The notes beneath the pieces are model-generated. The model had not been told where the DNA came from, searched no databases, and saw only the letters and a program-made list of their open reading frames with translations. Below are positions 9,801-14,906 of a stretch of 14,906 nt of DNA, piece by piece. Origin of the DNA: Fulvivirga aurantia. Lineage in GTDB: Bacteria; Bacteroidota; Bacteroidia; Cytophagales; Cyclobacteriaceae. Position 1 is the first letter of the stretch; every line of letters starts with the position of its first letter. The translations under genes were made by a program, and so were the position numbers. Where the stretch lies: contig NZ_SMMD01000900.1 of NCBI RefSeq assembly GCF_009711475.1, positions 1 through 14,906 of the forward strand, in the 5' to 3' direction.

Positions 9801-10371
9801 CGTTTCCAGGAGGAGGAGTAGTATTAACAAAGTTCCTGTAAATATTTCTCTCTTCGGCCTCACCGAGGTCCATAAGACCAACAACATCTCTCAAGGTTTG
9901 CGTGTCGTTGTTACGGTTTACGACATATACCTCAACACGTTTAATGTTTACACCTGAGTTTACATTTGGGATGGTTTGTAACCACTTTTCATAGTTATCT
10001 CTGAAAAAATGACCTAAAAAGAAATGCCGGTTTTCATCATAGTTTGATGCTAATAACTCAAATTCTCTTCCCTGTACTCCGCCACCTTCTATCTCGATAG
10101 ATTCAGTTTTTCCTCTCTGAGTGGAGGCAACCGTTGTTACATACAAATGACCAAACTGTAATTGGGCTTTGATTCCGAATAGGTTTTGAGCACCAGTAAT
10201 GAGGCTATTATTAAGTGGCAAGCTTACATTACCAATCTCTAGTTTCTGAAGAATATCTTCTTCAAAGCCAGTATATTCTACCTTCAGGTCATTTTCAAAA
10301 TCAAAGGAATTATTGTTGTCGAAATTGGCAGTAACCTGGAGCTTTTCGCCCACTTTACCGACCACATTCAT
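3838..10371 (-). CDS. sprA: SprA/Sov, type IX secretion outer-membrane translocon (main part, frameshifted)
   Basis: SprA (Sov in Porphyromonas) forms the large single-chain beta-barrel of the type IX secretion channel in the outer membrane. It is needed for export of gliding adhesins and other CTD-bearing proteins. This 2177-residue frame has the typical SprA_N start block MNVVGKVGEKLQ with NFDNNNSFDF and the glycine/asparagine-rich LPLNNSLITGAQNLFG. Many long amphipathic barrel segments follow, then Asp/Asn-rich loops such as NEDLNRDNTLSELEEY (near 7440-7490), and a barrel-like C-terminus RVRFSLAQ-type (FQVRFSLAQ). The reading frame remains open upstream of the ATG to 10491, adding 40 residues that match SprA (VTLDFGGRWQF, FEFDQQIS). 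The signal peptide and first 182 residues are in another frame (10470-11036). Joined, the protein is 2399 residues, close to the roughly 2400 of Flavobacterium SprA. As written, this part cannot be exported. Confidence 0.93.
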   Translation of the reverse strand: MNVVGKVGEKLQVTANFDNNNSFDFENDLKVEYTGFEEDILQKLEIGNVSLPLNNSLITGAQNLFGIKAQLQFGHLYVTTVASTQRGKTESIEIEGGGVQGREFELLASNYDENRHFFLGHFFRDNYEKWLQTIPNVNSGVNIKRVEVYVVNRNNDTQTLRDVVGLMDLGEAEERNIYRNFVNTTPPPGNANANEANDLFAELITIQDRSSVNIGGKLENLYASGKLEDGLDYEKITSARKLGDQEYTFNKRLGYITLSRKLQNDEALAVAYEYTYNGADYQVGELSEDYTNLNEDEVVFLKLLRPRKINIFDQDNERIPTWDLMMKNIYNLNATNVNPEGFQLRVIYRDDRSGIDNPQLQEGSTASTKPLIQILGLDRLNPNNDQQMDGNFDFVEDLTINTETGLIIFPFLQPFSDPLRQEFQGDAREDALIDKYVYDELYNRTKADAELVASKNKYFITGFVQAGSSSEIVIPGFNIAEGSVRVFAGGSPLQEGTDYQVDYNFGRVNIINEGVLNSGKKITISYEKADLFNFQSRTLLGTRFDYRLNEDVNFGATLLHLNERPLISRISVGNEPTRNTKYGFDVNIRKESRFLTKMLDKLPLIQTKEPSSITFNAEFAQLIPGTSNIVDGEGTSYIDDFENTATPFSLNNPLNWRLAATPETENDRFYGAQTIRKSTARRAKLAWYQVDNLFYREDRRKPDNITEEELENHYVRRIRPQEIFKNLDQNVINFQQIFDMAYFPEERGQYNYNENLNLDGTLPNPRQNWAGITTAIRSEVDFDKSNVEYIEFWLMDPFIDGPNGQIKVGNETTTNSTGGDLFFNLGSVSEDVMPDSRHAFENGLPPDGNLATSSAVTLNEWGYVTTQQFITDAFDNDPASRPNQDVGLDGASDDIENDIFSDFINTNQNVQEDPSADNFRYFLSSTYDQNDAGIIERYRDFNGMEGNSPVSTGDISQSATNVPDNEDLNRDNTLSELEEYYEYKVPLRPNQLAQNKYVVDQVSNEVNGDNVTWYLFRIPVRNPDGKFGNINGFKSIKYLRMYMTNFSQPVVLRMTNFRFVASRWRRNLTSLDDPTLTDNLETDDFNDFTVSVVNVEENGTVSENAPAYNLPPGLDRDRDNTSSVERRLNEQSVQLCVDDLEDGKARAIVKQVNVDLINYGRIKMFLHAHGDVEDDEMTAFLRLGTDVDSNYYEIEVPLKITDINVTDRRDLWPLENEIDLDLDELYGLKSERDRLNIPKSTVFPDTTGGKQVGNQRIRVKGNPDLSSVQWLTIGLRNPRDNGLRQSVCLWANELRVTDFDRTKGWAANATLNAKLADFANVTASARHTTFGFGGIQSKIAERTREETTSYDVSANVAVDKLLPEQLGLKVPMYVSYEKTTIKPRFDPANPDITLDAALLNRPENQREEYEDRVIDETTRKSINFTNVRKEKTKPDAKKHIYDIENLSFTYAYSEVLRTNFNLQQYSKRTYNAAVAYNYSPTNEGWSPFSEWKTFNSPWLQLIKDFNINPIPTNIGIRADLRRQLVTTVYRNDESLNVNNQSNFEKYFTLDRNYNLRWDLTNNLLIDYNARANAIIDEPNSNPEGGFNENKVFVSKEEYNDSIWTNLKNLGRMKNFDQSLSANYRLPLDKLPITNWLNSDYRYQASYSWQAGPLFNENNDSDIDLDFGNIIQNSRDNTVNGKVDLVKLYNKINFLKEINTPARNSRVSSLRRPAKADTVQTKPDNKGLKGVARFLMSLRSINASYTLREGTLLPGFTPRAYLFGLDSSFNAPGIPFLLGSQDPDIRLDLAQDGLIIKNPNLTTPFTQTRTVDYNLRADVEPFKDFKVQLNMKKTKSTSFEEIFRFNEGDNQFESLSPARSGGYAVSFLSIATAFEKTGDNNESEAFGTFENNRFDILNRFRQETGIEYDSNSQDVVIPAFIAAYTGKSVNDVSLSPFPSTPLPNWRVDYTGLGKIPKLKEVFQSISLTHGYNSNYSVLSYTNANEYNDGLGLENNIEDYNESYFGTLNGQNIPTYVISQVTISEQFAPLIGVNVRTNDRVSIKVEYKTQRDLALNITNSQVTEVKSNDLVIGVDFTKANFKLPFKSQGRVITLKNDLTFRMNFTIRDTETIQRRIDELATVTNGSLNIQIRPNISYVLNEKLNLQFYFERNINEPSISISPRRATTRAGFQVRFSLAQ

Positions 10372-10469
10372 GCTTATCTGCTGATCAAATTCGAAGCTAC
10401 CATTGCGCCTTTGCCGTTGTTGTAGCTGTGGATCGTCTACAAATTGCCATCTTCCTCCAAAATCGAGGG

Positions 10470-11036
10470 TTACAAATCCTCTAGGTACAATTCTACATAG
10501 CTTCCACCAAAAATTCGATCAAATATAGGGCTTACATAGATTGGAGGTATAAGGTTTCGGCCACTTACGGCACTTTCGCCATCTAAACCGGCAGATCGGT
10601 TTTTCCAATATTCTTTAAGTTGTTGTCGCTCCTGATATTGCTTGAACTCCTCAAAAGTCATAGACGAGGTCGGTCGGTAGTTTAAGTCACCAATTTTCTC
10701 GTAAATGGTATAGTTCATACCCGTATCAATCTCAACATCGAGCTGTAAGCTTGCCGGATCTTGTAAAAGCAGTGGGGATGGGCTTGTCTCGTTGCTGAAC
10801 GGGTCTCCAAAACGATCTTTTGGCTTATAAGTTGGCCTTCTACTCGGAGTATAAGATTCGTTTTTGGTTGAGTCTGTTTTAGAGGTATCAGCCTGCTGTA
10901 AAATCAGGCCAAAAGCAGCATAGTTTTTGCCACCAAATGTAGGTTTCGCAGTAAGGAAGCCATATTGGATAGTAAAAACAAAAAATAGAACTGCTGATGA
11001 TCTAGTGAACCTCTTTCCAATCAAAATGTGAAACAA
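10470..11036 (-). CDS. sprA: SprA N-terminal fragment, separated by a frameshift
   Basis: These 188 codons are the beginning of the same sprA gene. A signal peptide-like segment has K8, R9 and R12, then a hydrophobic run at 13-30. A low-complexity Ser/Thr/Lys linker (50-72) follows, then the strongly conserved SprA blocks: RFGDPFSN (75-82), SPLLLQDP (87-94), EIDTGMNYTIYEKIGD (102-117), SAGLDGESAVSGR (148-160) and IPPIYVSPIFDRIFGGSYV (163-181). After E182 the frame leaves the family and ends six codons later at a TAA. The start is TTG at 11034-11036, directly after the ruvA TAG stop and in the same frame. No upstream alternative exists, and no ATG precedes the conserved blocks. No Shine-Dalgarno is evident. 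If the frameshift is real the gene is a pseudogene; if it is a sequence error this is simply the N-terminus. Confidence 0.85.
   Translation of the reverse strand: MFHILIGKRFTRSSAVLFFVFTIQYGFLTAKPTFGGKNYAAFGLILQQADTSKTDSTKNESYTPSRRPTYKPKDRFGDPFSNETSPSPLLLQDPASLQLDVEIDTGMNYTIYEKIGDLNYRPTSSMTFEEFKQYQERQQLKEYWKNRSAGLDGESAVSGRNLIPPIYVSPIFDRIFGGSYVELYLEDL
10489..10493 (-). other. sprA: Apparent 1-nt deletion (frameshift) in sprA
   Basis: On the minus strand the sequence reads GTA GAA TTG, giving V-E-L and an early stop. Inserting one A (GTA GAA ATT GTA CCT AGA GGA TTT) restores V-E-I-V-P-R-G-F followed by VTLDFGGRW, the expected SprA continuation, and then 2217 open codons. The site is at the end of a short A run. 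It is not a classical slippery heptamer, so a real mutation or an assembly or base-calling error is more likely than programmed shifting. Confidence 0.88.
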
Positions 11037-11630
11037 CTAGGCGTTTTTTAATGCGAGCTTGATTAATTCCTCCAAAGTAATTGTATTTCCTGAATTTTTC
11101 AGGATGCTATCTATACTTTTTTCTGCTGCTGGTTTTTTAATTCCGAGCGTCAGCAAGGCTGATAACGCTTCTGCCTTTATAGTATTGTGGCTGGTCGGAG
11201 ATAATTCGCTATCTTCCTGAATTACACCCTCTTTCCTGATTTTATCTTTCAACTCAAGTATAATGCGCTGGGCTGTTTTTCCACCGATTCCCTTTACACT
11301 TTGAATAGTCTTTACATCCTCAGATACGATGGCCTGTTGTATTTCAGAAGCTGACAATGAAGACTGAACCATTAGACCTGTGCTGGGACCGACTCCGGAA
11401 ATAGAAATCAGGTTCAGAAACATCTGCTTTTCTGATGCTTTGCTAAAACCATAGAGTGTATGGCTATCTTCTTTTACATGAAGATAAGTGAGTATAGTAA
11501 TCTCTTCTTTGTCTTTAATAGCGGCATAGGTGGTAAGCGAAATATGAACATAATAACCAACTCCATTTACATCGACAATCAGATGTGTAGGGTCTTTTTC
11601 TACCAAACGACCCTTTAAATATGCGATCAT
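11037..11630 (-). CDS. ruvA: Holliday junction branch migration protein RuvA
   Basis: RuvA binds four-way DNA junctions as a tetramer and loads the RuvB motor for branch migration in recombinational repair. The 197 residues match the family length. Domain I is an OB fold (1-62: [36 protein letters not shown]). Domain II holds two helix-hairpin-helix motifs, SGVGPSTGL (78-86) and KGIGGKTAQRI (113-123). A flexible acidic/Ser linker (137-148) leads to domain III (150-197), which contacts RuvB. The ATG overlaps the maeB stop by 4 nt (ATGA), and an AGAGGT lies immediately upstream, so translation is coupled to maeB. The gene ends directly against the sprA TTG. ruvB and ruvC are not in the window. 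Confidence 0.97.
   Translation of the reverse strand: MIAYLKGRLVEKDPTHLIVDVNGVGYYVHISLTTYAAIKDKEEITILTYLHVKEDSHTLYGFSKASEKQMFLNLISISGVGPSTGLMVQSSLSASEIQQAIVSEDVKTIQSVKGIGGKTAQRIILELKDKIRKEGVIQEDSELSPTSHNTIKAEALSALLTLGIKKPAAEKSIDSILKNSGNTITLEELIKLALKNA
11627..11630 (-). other. ATGA stop-start overlap of maeB and ruvA
   Basis: The minus strand reads ATGA, where TGA ends maeB and ATG begins ruvA. This is a classic translational coupling junction and shows that the two unrelated genes share one mRNA. Confidence 0.95.
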
Positions 11631-13906
11631 AGACCTCTGTTTTTTTCATGGCTCTGGGCATCGACAACCGCTATAGCTGCCATATTTACAATCTCTCTGA
11701 TCGAGCTACCCAATTGCAGTATATGCACAGGTTTTTTCATTCCGAGTAAGATTGGACCGATTGCTTCGGCACCTCCCATTTCCATTAATAATTTGTAGGC
11801 GATATTACCCGAAGCTAAGTTAGGAAATATCAATGTGTTAGCCCCTTTTTCTGCCAAATCGCTGAAAGGATAATTTTCTTTTTGTATTTGAGTGTTTAAA
11901 GCCACATTCGCTTGTATTTCACCATCAATAACCAATTCAGGGTATTTTTCCTTGGCTTTTGCTACGGCTTCCTGCGTTTTTGATGGCAGGTCGCCTTTGC
12001 TCGATCCAAAGTTGGAATACGATAAAACAGCAACTCTTGGCTCAATATCGAAGAATCTGGCACCTTTGGCAGTCATGCCTATAATATCGACCAACTGGTC
12101 TGAGGTAGGGTCTACATTTACTGTAGTGTCGGCAAAGAAGAAAGTACCTTTTTTATTGACGATGATGTACATACCAGCGACACGCTTTACATTTTTTTCC
12201 ATGCCGATTACCTGAAGCGCAGGCAAAATGGTTTTTGGGTAATCTTTGGTCAGTCCGCTAACAAGTGCATCTGCTTCGCCATGCTCCACGAGCATAGAGC
12301 CAAACATATTACGCTCTCTCATGAGCTTGGTGCTTTCATAAAGCGTTACACCTTTTCTTTTTCTTTTGTTATAGAAGAATTCTGCAAATTTCTTATTGCG
12401 ATCATCCTCTTCATAAGTATCCATTATAAGGCACTCATCGAGATCCAGATTGTGCTCATTGATTAGGCCTTGAATTATATCTCTTTTACCCAGCAGTATT
12501 GGAAAACCGATTTTCTCATCCTGGATAATTTGAGCGGCCTTTAAAATTTTTGGATTGTGCGCTTCTGCAAATACAATTCTTTTAGGATCTTTCTTGGCCC
12601 TGTTAATCACTCTCGACATTAACTTATCATCAATGCCAATTCTCTTTTGAAGCTCGTGATAATAATTACCCCAGTCACTAATTTTGGTTCGTGCTACCCC
12701 TGTCTCAATAGCTGCTTTAGCAACAGCCGGAGAAATAGTGGTAATTAGTCGAGTGTCAAGAGGTTTTGGTATAAGGTAATCTTTACCGAAAATGATGGTG
12801 CTATCACCATAGGCTTTATTTACCATTTCCGGGACAGGTTGTTTTGCCAGATCCGCCAAAGCGTAAACAGCTGCCAGTTTCATTTCTTCGTTAATGGCAG
12901 TGGCTCTCACATCTAAGGCACCTCTAAATATGTAAGGAAACCCTAATACATTATTTACCTGATTAGGATGGTCGGAGCGACCTGTAGCCATAACAATGTC
13001 TTTTCGGGCTTTCATGGCCAAATTGTAATCAATCTCTGGTTGTGGGTTTGCCAAGGCAAATACAATCGGATCTTTGGCCATAGCTTTAATATCCTTTTGA
13101 TCTAAAATATCAGCCACTGACAGCCCAAGAAAGAAATCTGCATCTTTCATGGCTTCGCTCAGTTGATTTACATCTCTATCTGTTGCGAATTCAGCCTTTA
13201 TCTCATCAAGGTTTTTGCGGTCTTTTCTGATTACTCCCTTGCTGTCGCACATGACGATATTTTCTTTTTTAGCGCCTAGCGACATGTAGATTTTGGTGCA
13301 GGCGATGGCGGCCGCACCTGCTCCATTTACTACAATCTTAATTTCATCAATTTTTTTATCGACTAGTTCTAATGCATTGAGTAAAGCAGCTGCAGAAATG
13401 ATTGCAGTGCCATGCTGGTCATCATGCATGACTGGTATGTTCATTTCTTTTTTAAGCTGACTTTCTATTTTAAAACTTTCAGGTGCCTTAATATCTTCCA
13501 GGTTAATTCCACCAAAAGTTGGCTCAAGCGATTTTACAATTTCAATAAACTTGTCTGGGTCTTTTTCATCAATCTCAATGTCGAAAACATCGATACCGGC
13601 AAATTTTTTAAACAAGACTCCTTTACCTTCCATAACTGGTTTTGAAGCTTCAGGACCTATATCTCCGAGGCCTAAAACTGCAGTACCGTTAGAAATTACA
13701 CCTACCAGATTACCTTTAGCGGTGTATTTGTAAACATCTTCCTTGTTGTTGGCAATCTCTTTACATGGTTCTGCAACTCCCGGAGAGTAGGCAAGTGCTA
13801 AATCTAATTGAGAGCCTAAGGCTTTGGTTGGTACAACTTCAATTTTACCAGGTTGATCTTGCTGGTGGTAATTGAGGGCGTCTTGTTTACGTATTTTTAT
13901 CGGCAT
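11627..13906 (-). CDS. maeB: NADP-dependent malic enzyme with phosphotransacetylase-like domain
   Basis: Oxidatively decarboxylates malate to pyruvate and CO2, supplying NADPH and linking the TCA cycle to pyruvate. The 759 residues are the usual length of the hybrid MaeB form. The malic enzyme core (about 1-410) shows AYSPGVAEP with Y40, [19 protein letters not shown] with catalytic-type K95, metal ligands E137-D138 (NLEDI) and D162/D163 (HDDQHGT), and a Rossmann loop [11 protein letters not shown] (192-201). From about residue 430 a phosphotransacetylase-like domain follows ([50 protein letters not shown]). In MaeB proteins this domain is regulatory, sensing acetyl-CoA, rather than a working phosphotransacetylase. 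It starts at ATG 13906 with no strong Shine-Dalgarno, downstream of the three-hairpin spacer, and overlaps ruvA by 4 nt. Confidence 0.96.
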   Translation of the reverse strand: MPIKIRKQDALNYHQQDQPGKIEVVPTKALGSQLDLALAYSPGVAEPCKEIANNKEDVYKYTAKGNLVGVISNGTAVLGLGDIGPEASKPVMEGKGVLFKKFAGIDVFDIEIDEKDPDKFIEIVKSLEPTFGGINLEDIKAPESFKIESQLKKEMNIPVMHDDQHGTAIISAAALLNALELVDKKIDEIKIVVNGAGAAAIACTKIYMSLGAKKENIVMCDSKGVIRKDRKNLDEIKAEFATDRDVNQLSEAMKDADFFLGLSVADILDQKDIKAMAKDPIVFALANPQPEIDYNLAMKARKDIVMATGRSDHPNQVNNVLGFPYIFRGALDVRATAINEEMKLAAVYALADLAKQPVPEMVNKAYGDSTIIFGKDYLIPKPLDTRLITTISPAVAKAAIETGVARTKISDWGNYYHELQKRIGIDDKLMSRVINRAKKDPKRIVFAEAHNPKILKAAQIIQDEKIGFPILLGKRDIIQGLINEHNLDLDECLIMDTYEEDDRNKKFAEFFYNKRKRKGVTLYESTKLMRERNMFGSMLVEHGEADALVSGLTKDYPKTILPALQVIGMEKNVKRVAGMYIIVNKKGTFFFADTTVNVDPTSDQLVDIIGMTAKGARFFDIEPRVAVLSYSNFGSSKGDLPSKTQEAVAKAKEKYPELVIDGEIQANVALNTQIQKENYPFSDLAEKGANTLIFPNLASGNIAYKLLMEMGGAEAIGPILLGMKKPVHILQLGSSIREIVNMAAIAVVDAQSHEKNRGL

Positions 13907-13933
13907 GGAATTATCGTTATCTAGTAAAAGAAG

Positions 13934-13961
13934 AGACTATTGTAAGTAAGCACAATAGTCT
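13934..13961 (-). terminator. Hairpin I, possible terminator before maeB
   Basis: A perfect 10-bp stem pairs AGACTATTGT (13934-13943) with ACAATAGTCT (13952-13961) around an 8-nt loop. In the minus direction it is followed by CTTCTTTTACT, an interrupted T-rich tail, so it could end the DUF4837 transcript. The stem is AT-rich and the tail imperfect, so strength is doubtful. Confidence 0.5.
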
Positions 13962-13963
13962 AT

Positions 13964-13996
13964 TTTAATCATTTTCTACAATAGAGAATGATTAAA
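13964..13996. repeat. Hairpin II, 14-bp inverted repeat
   Basis: TTTAATCATTTTCT (13964-13977) pairs with AGAGAATGATTAAA (13983-13996), 14 bp with one G-T wobble, around the 5-nt loop ACAAT. The loop and adjoining bases (ACAATAG, 13978-13984) also complement one arm of hairpin I, allowing alternative folding. Confidence 0.65.
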
Positions 13997-14011
13997 GTAT
14001 ACTCTAAATAC

Positions 14012-14037
14012 TCAGTAGGCTCATGAAGAGCTACTGA
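14012..14037. repeat. Hairpin III, 10-bp inverted repeat with a one-base bulge
   Basis: TCAGTAG-G-CTC (14012-14022) pairs with GAGCTACTGA (14028-14037), leaving one bulged G and a 5-nt loop ATGAA. It lies 30 nt past the DUF4837 stop codon. It has no T-tract on the minus strand, so it is more likely a transcript-end stabiliser or part of a larger structure than a terminator alone. Confidence 0.5.
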
Positions 14038-14066
14038 TAGAGGCTATAAAGTTAAGAAATATCTAG

Positions 14067-14906
14067 TTAGTTGCTACTCTTGGGTAAGTTGGCCTTTGTG
14101 CGGAAAGTAGATAGTATTACTTCCATTTCTCGCATAAACTCTCGCTGGCTCTTGCCAGGGCTATAGACAAAACCTTCTATGTAGTAAAGTCGGCCTATTT
14201 CTTCATCTACGAGTGTGTAACTTAAAAATGGTCCACCCATCGACAAGTTATTAGTTCTCCATAACCCACGCGTTTCCATAGCATAATGGCCATTAAATGT
14301 CACTGGCTCGCTCAACACTGGGATGTATGGTACACTGGTTTCGGTCAGTATGTGGGTAGAGGGATCAGCCGGGTCTTCAAATAGCTGACTCATAGCAATT
14401 GAGTCTCTAAGCTCTATAATGCTGTCTTTCTGAAAAGCACTTTCAGATCTGTACGGCTTGTAGCTGATAAATACATTTTTATCACTCTCATCGTTAATTT
14501 GTCTTACCCATACAAAACCAGGCTCATTGACTACCAATTGATAACCGAAAGGAACACGCATGTAGCAATCATGCTCCTTGACCAACATTTCACTTACACC
14601 CTTCAACTCTTTAGCTTTATAAAGACCGTATTGTAAGCGTTCGTTCTCAGCCTGATTGAAGTAATTCTGAAGCTGTGATTTTTTGTTTTGAATGTTGGCA
14701 ATCAAAGTGCTCTCATCCTGACCAAAGAGGTACATAACCTCCTGACCTCTTGCGTAAACATCGCTGGATGTGTACAGGAATAACTCAGCATCATCTTTAA
14801 TTTTTTGAAGTGAAGATTTTGTAAAATAGTTCTTTACAACTTTAGAGTCAGGTGTGTTTTTATCTAATGTAACAACAAACAATAAGTTCTTAACCGTTTT
14901 AAGTAC
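14067..14906 (-). CDS. DUF4837 family protein (probable lipoprotein), 5' partial
   Basis: Matches the DUF4837 family, which is widespread in Bacteroidota and has no known function. The frame is open through the right edge: the last visible codons read VLKTVKNLLFVVTLDK, a conserved internal block, so the TTG at 14882 is not the start. About 280 residues are visible, and the missing 5' part in relatives carries a lipoprotein signal peptide with a lipobox Cys. Recognisable blocks include DVYARGQEVMYLFG (near residue 41 of the visible frame after TTG), CYMRVPFGYQ, FVWVRQ, ISYKPY, TRGLWRTNNLSMGGPFLSY and YYIEGFVYSPGKSQREFMREME. It lies on the same strand as maeB but is separated from it by 160 nt of hairpin-rich DNA. 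No role in type IX secretion is shown. Confidence 0.8.
   Translation of the reverse strand, partial: VLKTVKNLLFVVTLDKNTPDSKVVKNYFTKSSLQKIKDDAELFLYTSSDVYARGQEVMYLFGQDESTLIANIQNKKSQLQNYFNQAENERLQYGLYKAKELKGVSEMLVKEHDCYMRVPFGYQLVVNEPGFVWVRQINDESDKNVFISYKPYRSESAFQKDSIIELRDSIAMSQLFEDPADPSTHILTETSVPYIPVLSEPVTFNGHYAMETRGLWRTNNLSMGGPFLSYTLVDEEIGRLYYIEGFVYSPGKSQREFMREMEVILSTFRTKANLPKSSN

Larger units (their letters stand above)
13907..14066 (-). other. Leader/spacer upstream of maeB containing three hairpins
   Basis: This 160-nt region lies between the end of the DUF4837 gene and the maeB start. It contains three consecutive inverted repeats (14012-14037, 13964-13996, 13934-13961) and no open frame of note. 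No exact TAnnTTTG element is present on the minus strand, so where maeB transcription starts is unclear. The structures may terminate the DUF4837 transcript or act as a leader for the maeB-ruvA-sprA run. Confidence 0.6.

Noticed and set aside
10485..10497. Programmed -1 ribosomal frameshifting as an explanation for split sprA
   Set aside because: The bases at the shift (GTAGAATTG on the minus strand) do not form an X-XXY-YYZ slippery heptamer and I see no stable downstream stem. A missing base explains the data more simply.
14047..14054. TAACTTTA on the minus strand as a maeB -7 promoter box
   Set aside because: It matches 7 of 8 positions but lacks the final G, has no partner -33 box that I could find, and AT-rich spacer makes such matches common.

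Overview
This is a 14.9-kb stretch of ordinary, gene-dense chromosome from a member of the Bacteroidota, most likely a gliding-type marine or soil lineage such as the Cytophagales. The evidence is a giant SprA/Sov protein (outer-membrane channel of the type IX secretion system, found only in this phylum), a DUF4837 lipoprotein, an acidic Bacteroidota-style TonB, TAnnTTTG-type promoter elements and mostly weak Shine-Dalgarno sequences. The gene order and relatedness are judged by eye; no database search was run.

Layout. Plus strand, 2-2128: the 3' part of an isopenicillin-N-synthase-like 2OG/Fe(II) oxygenase, followed 3 nt later and in the same frame by a two-domain chromate transporter (ChrA). 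A strong bidirectional terminator (2250-2277) separates these from the convergent minus-strand block. The minus strand, read right to left, carries a truncated DUF4837 lipoprotein gene at the right edge, a 160-nt spacer holding three hairpins, then maeB (malic enzyme), ruvA, sprA, gcvH, a vanZ-family gene and tonB. maeB and ruvA overlap by 4 nt (ATGA). ruvA and sprA abut with no gap. gcvH and vanZ are 1 nt apart. gcvH has its own probable promoter just after sprA, and tonB has a -7 element in the gap after vanZ.

How the genes fit together. SprA is the outer-membrane translocon through which gliding adhesins and secreted enzymes pass. Its neighbours are unrelated housekeeping genes: malate decarboxylation, Holliday-junction processing and glycine cleavage. 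A TonB energy transducer closes the run. I recall ruvA-sprA-gcvH-vanZ as a recurrent order in this phylum, so the cluster looks like conserved core synteny rather than an island.

The most important observation is that sprA is split by what looks like one missing base near 10491. Restoring it gives one continuous 2399-residue SprA. As written, the sequence encodes a 188-residue stub and a 2177-residue orphan lacking the signal peptide. Other points worth checking are three genes that must start at TTG right after an upstream stop codon, a consensus Shine-Dalgarno embedded in the last codons of gcvH, and hairpins upstream of maeB that can form mutually exclusive pairings. I see no mobile element, CRISPR array, tRNA, rRNA or new defence system here.
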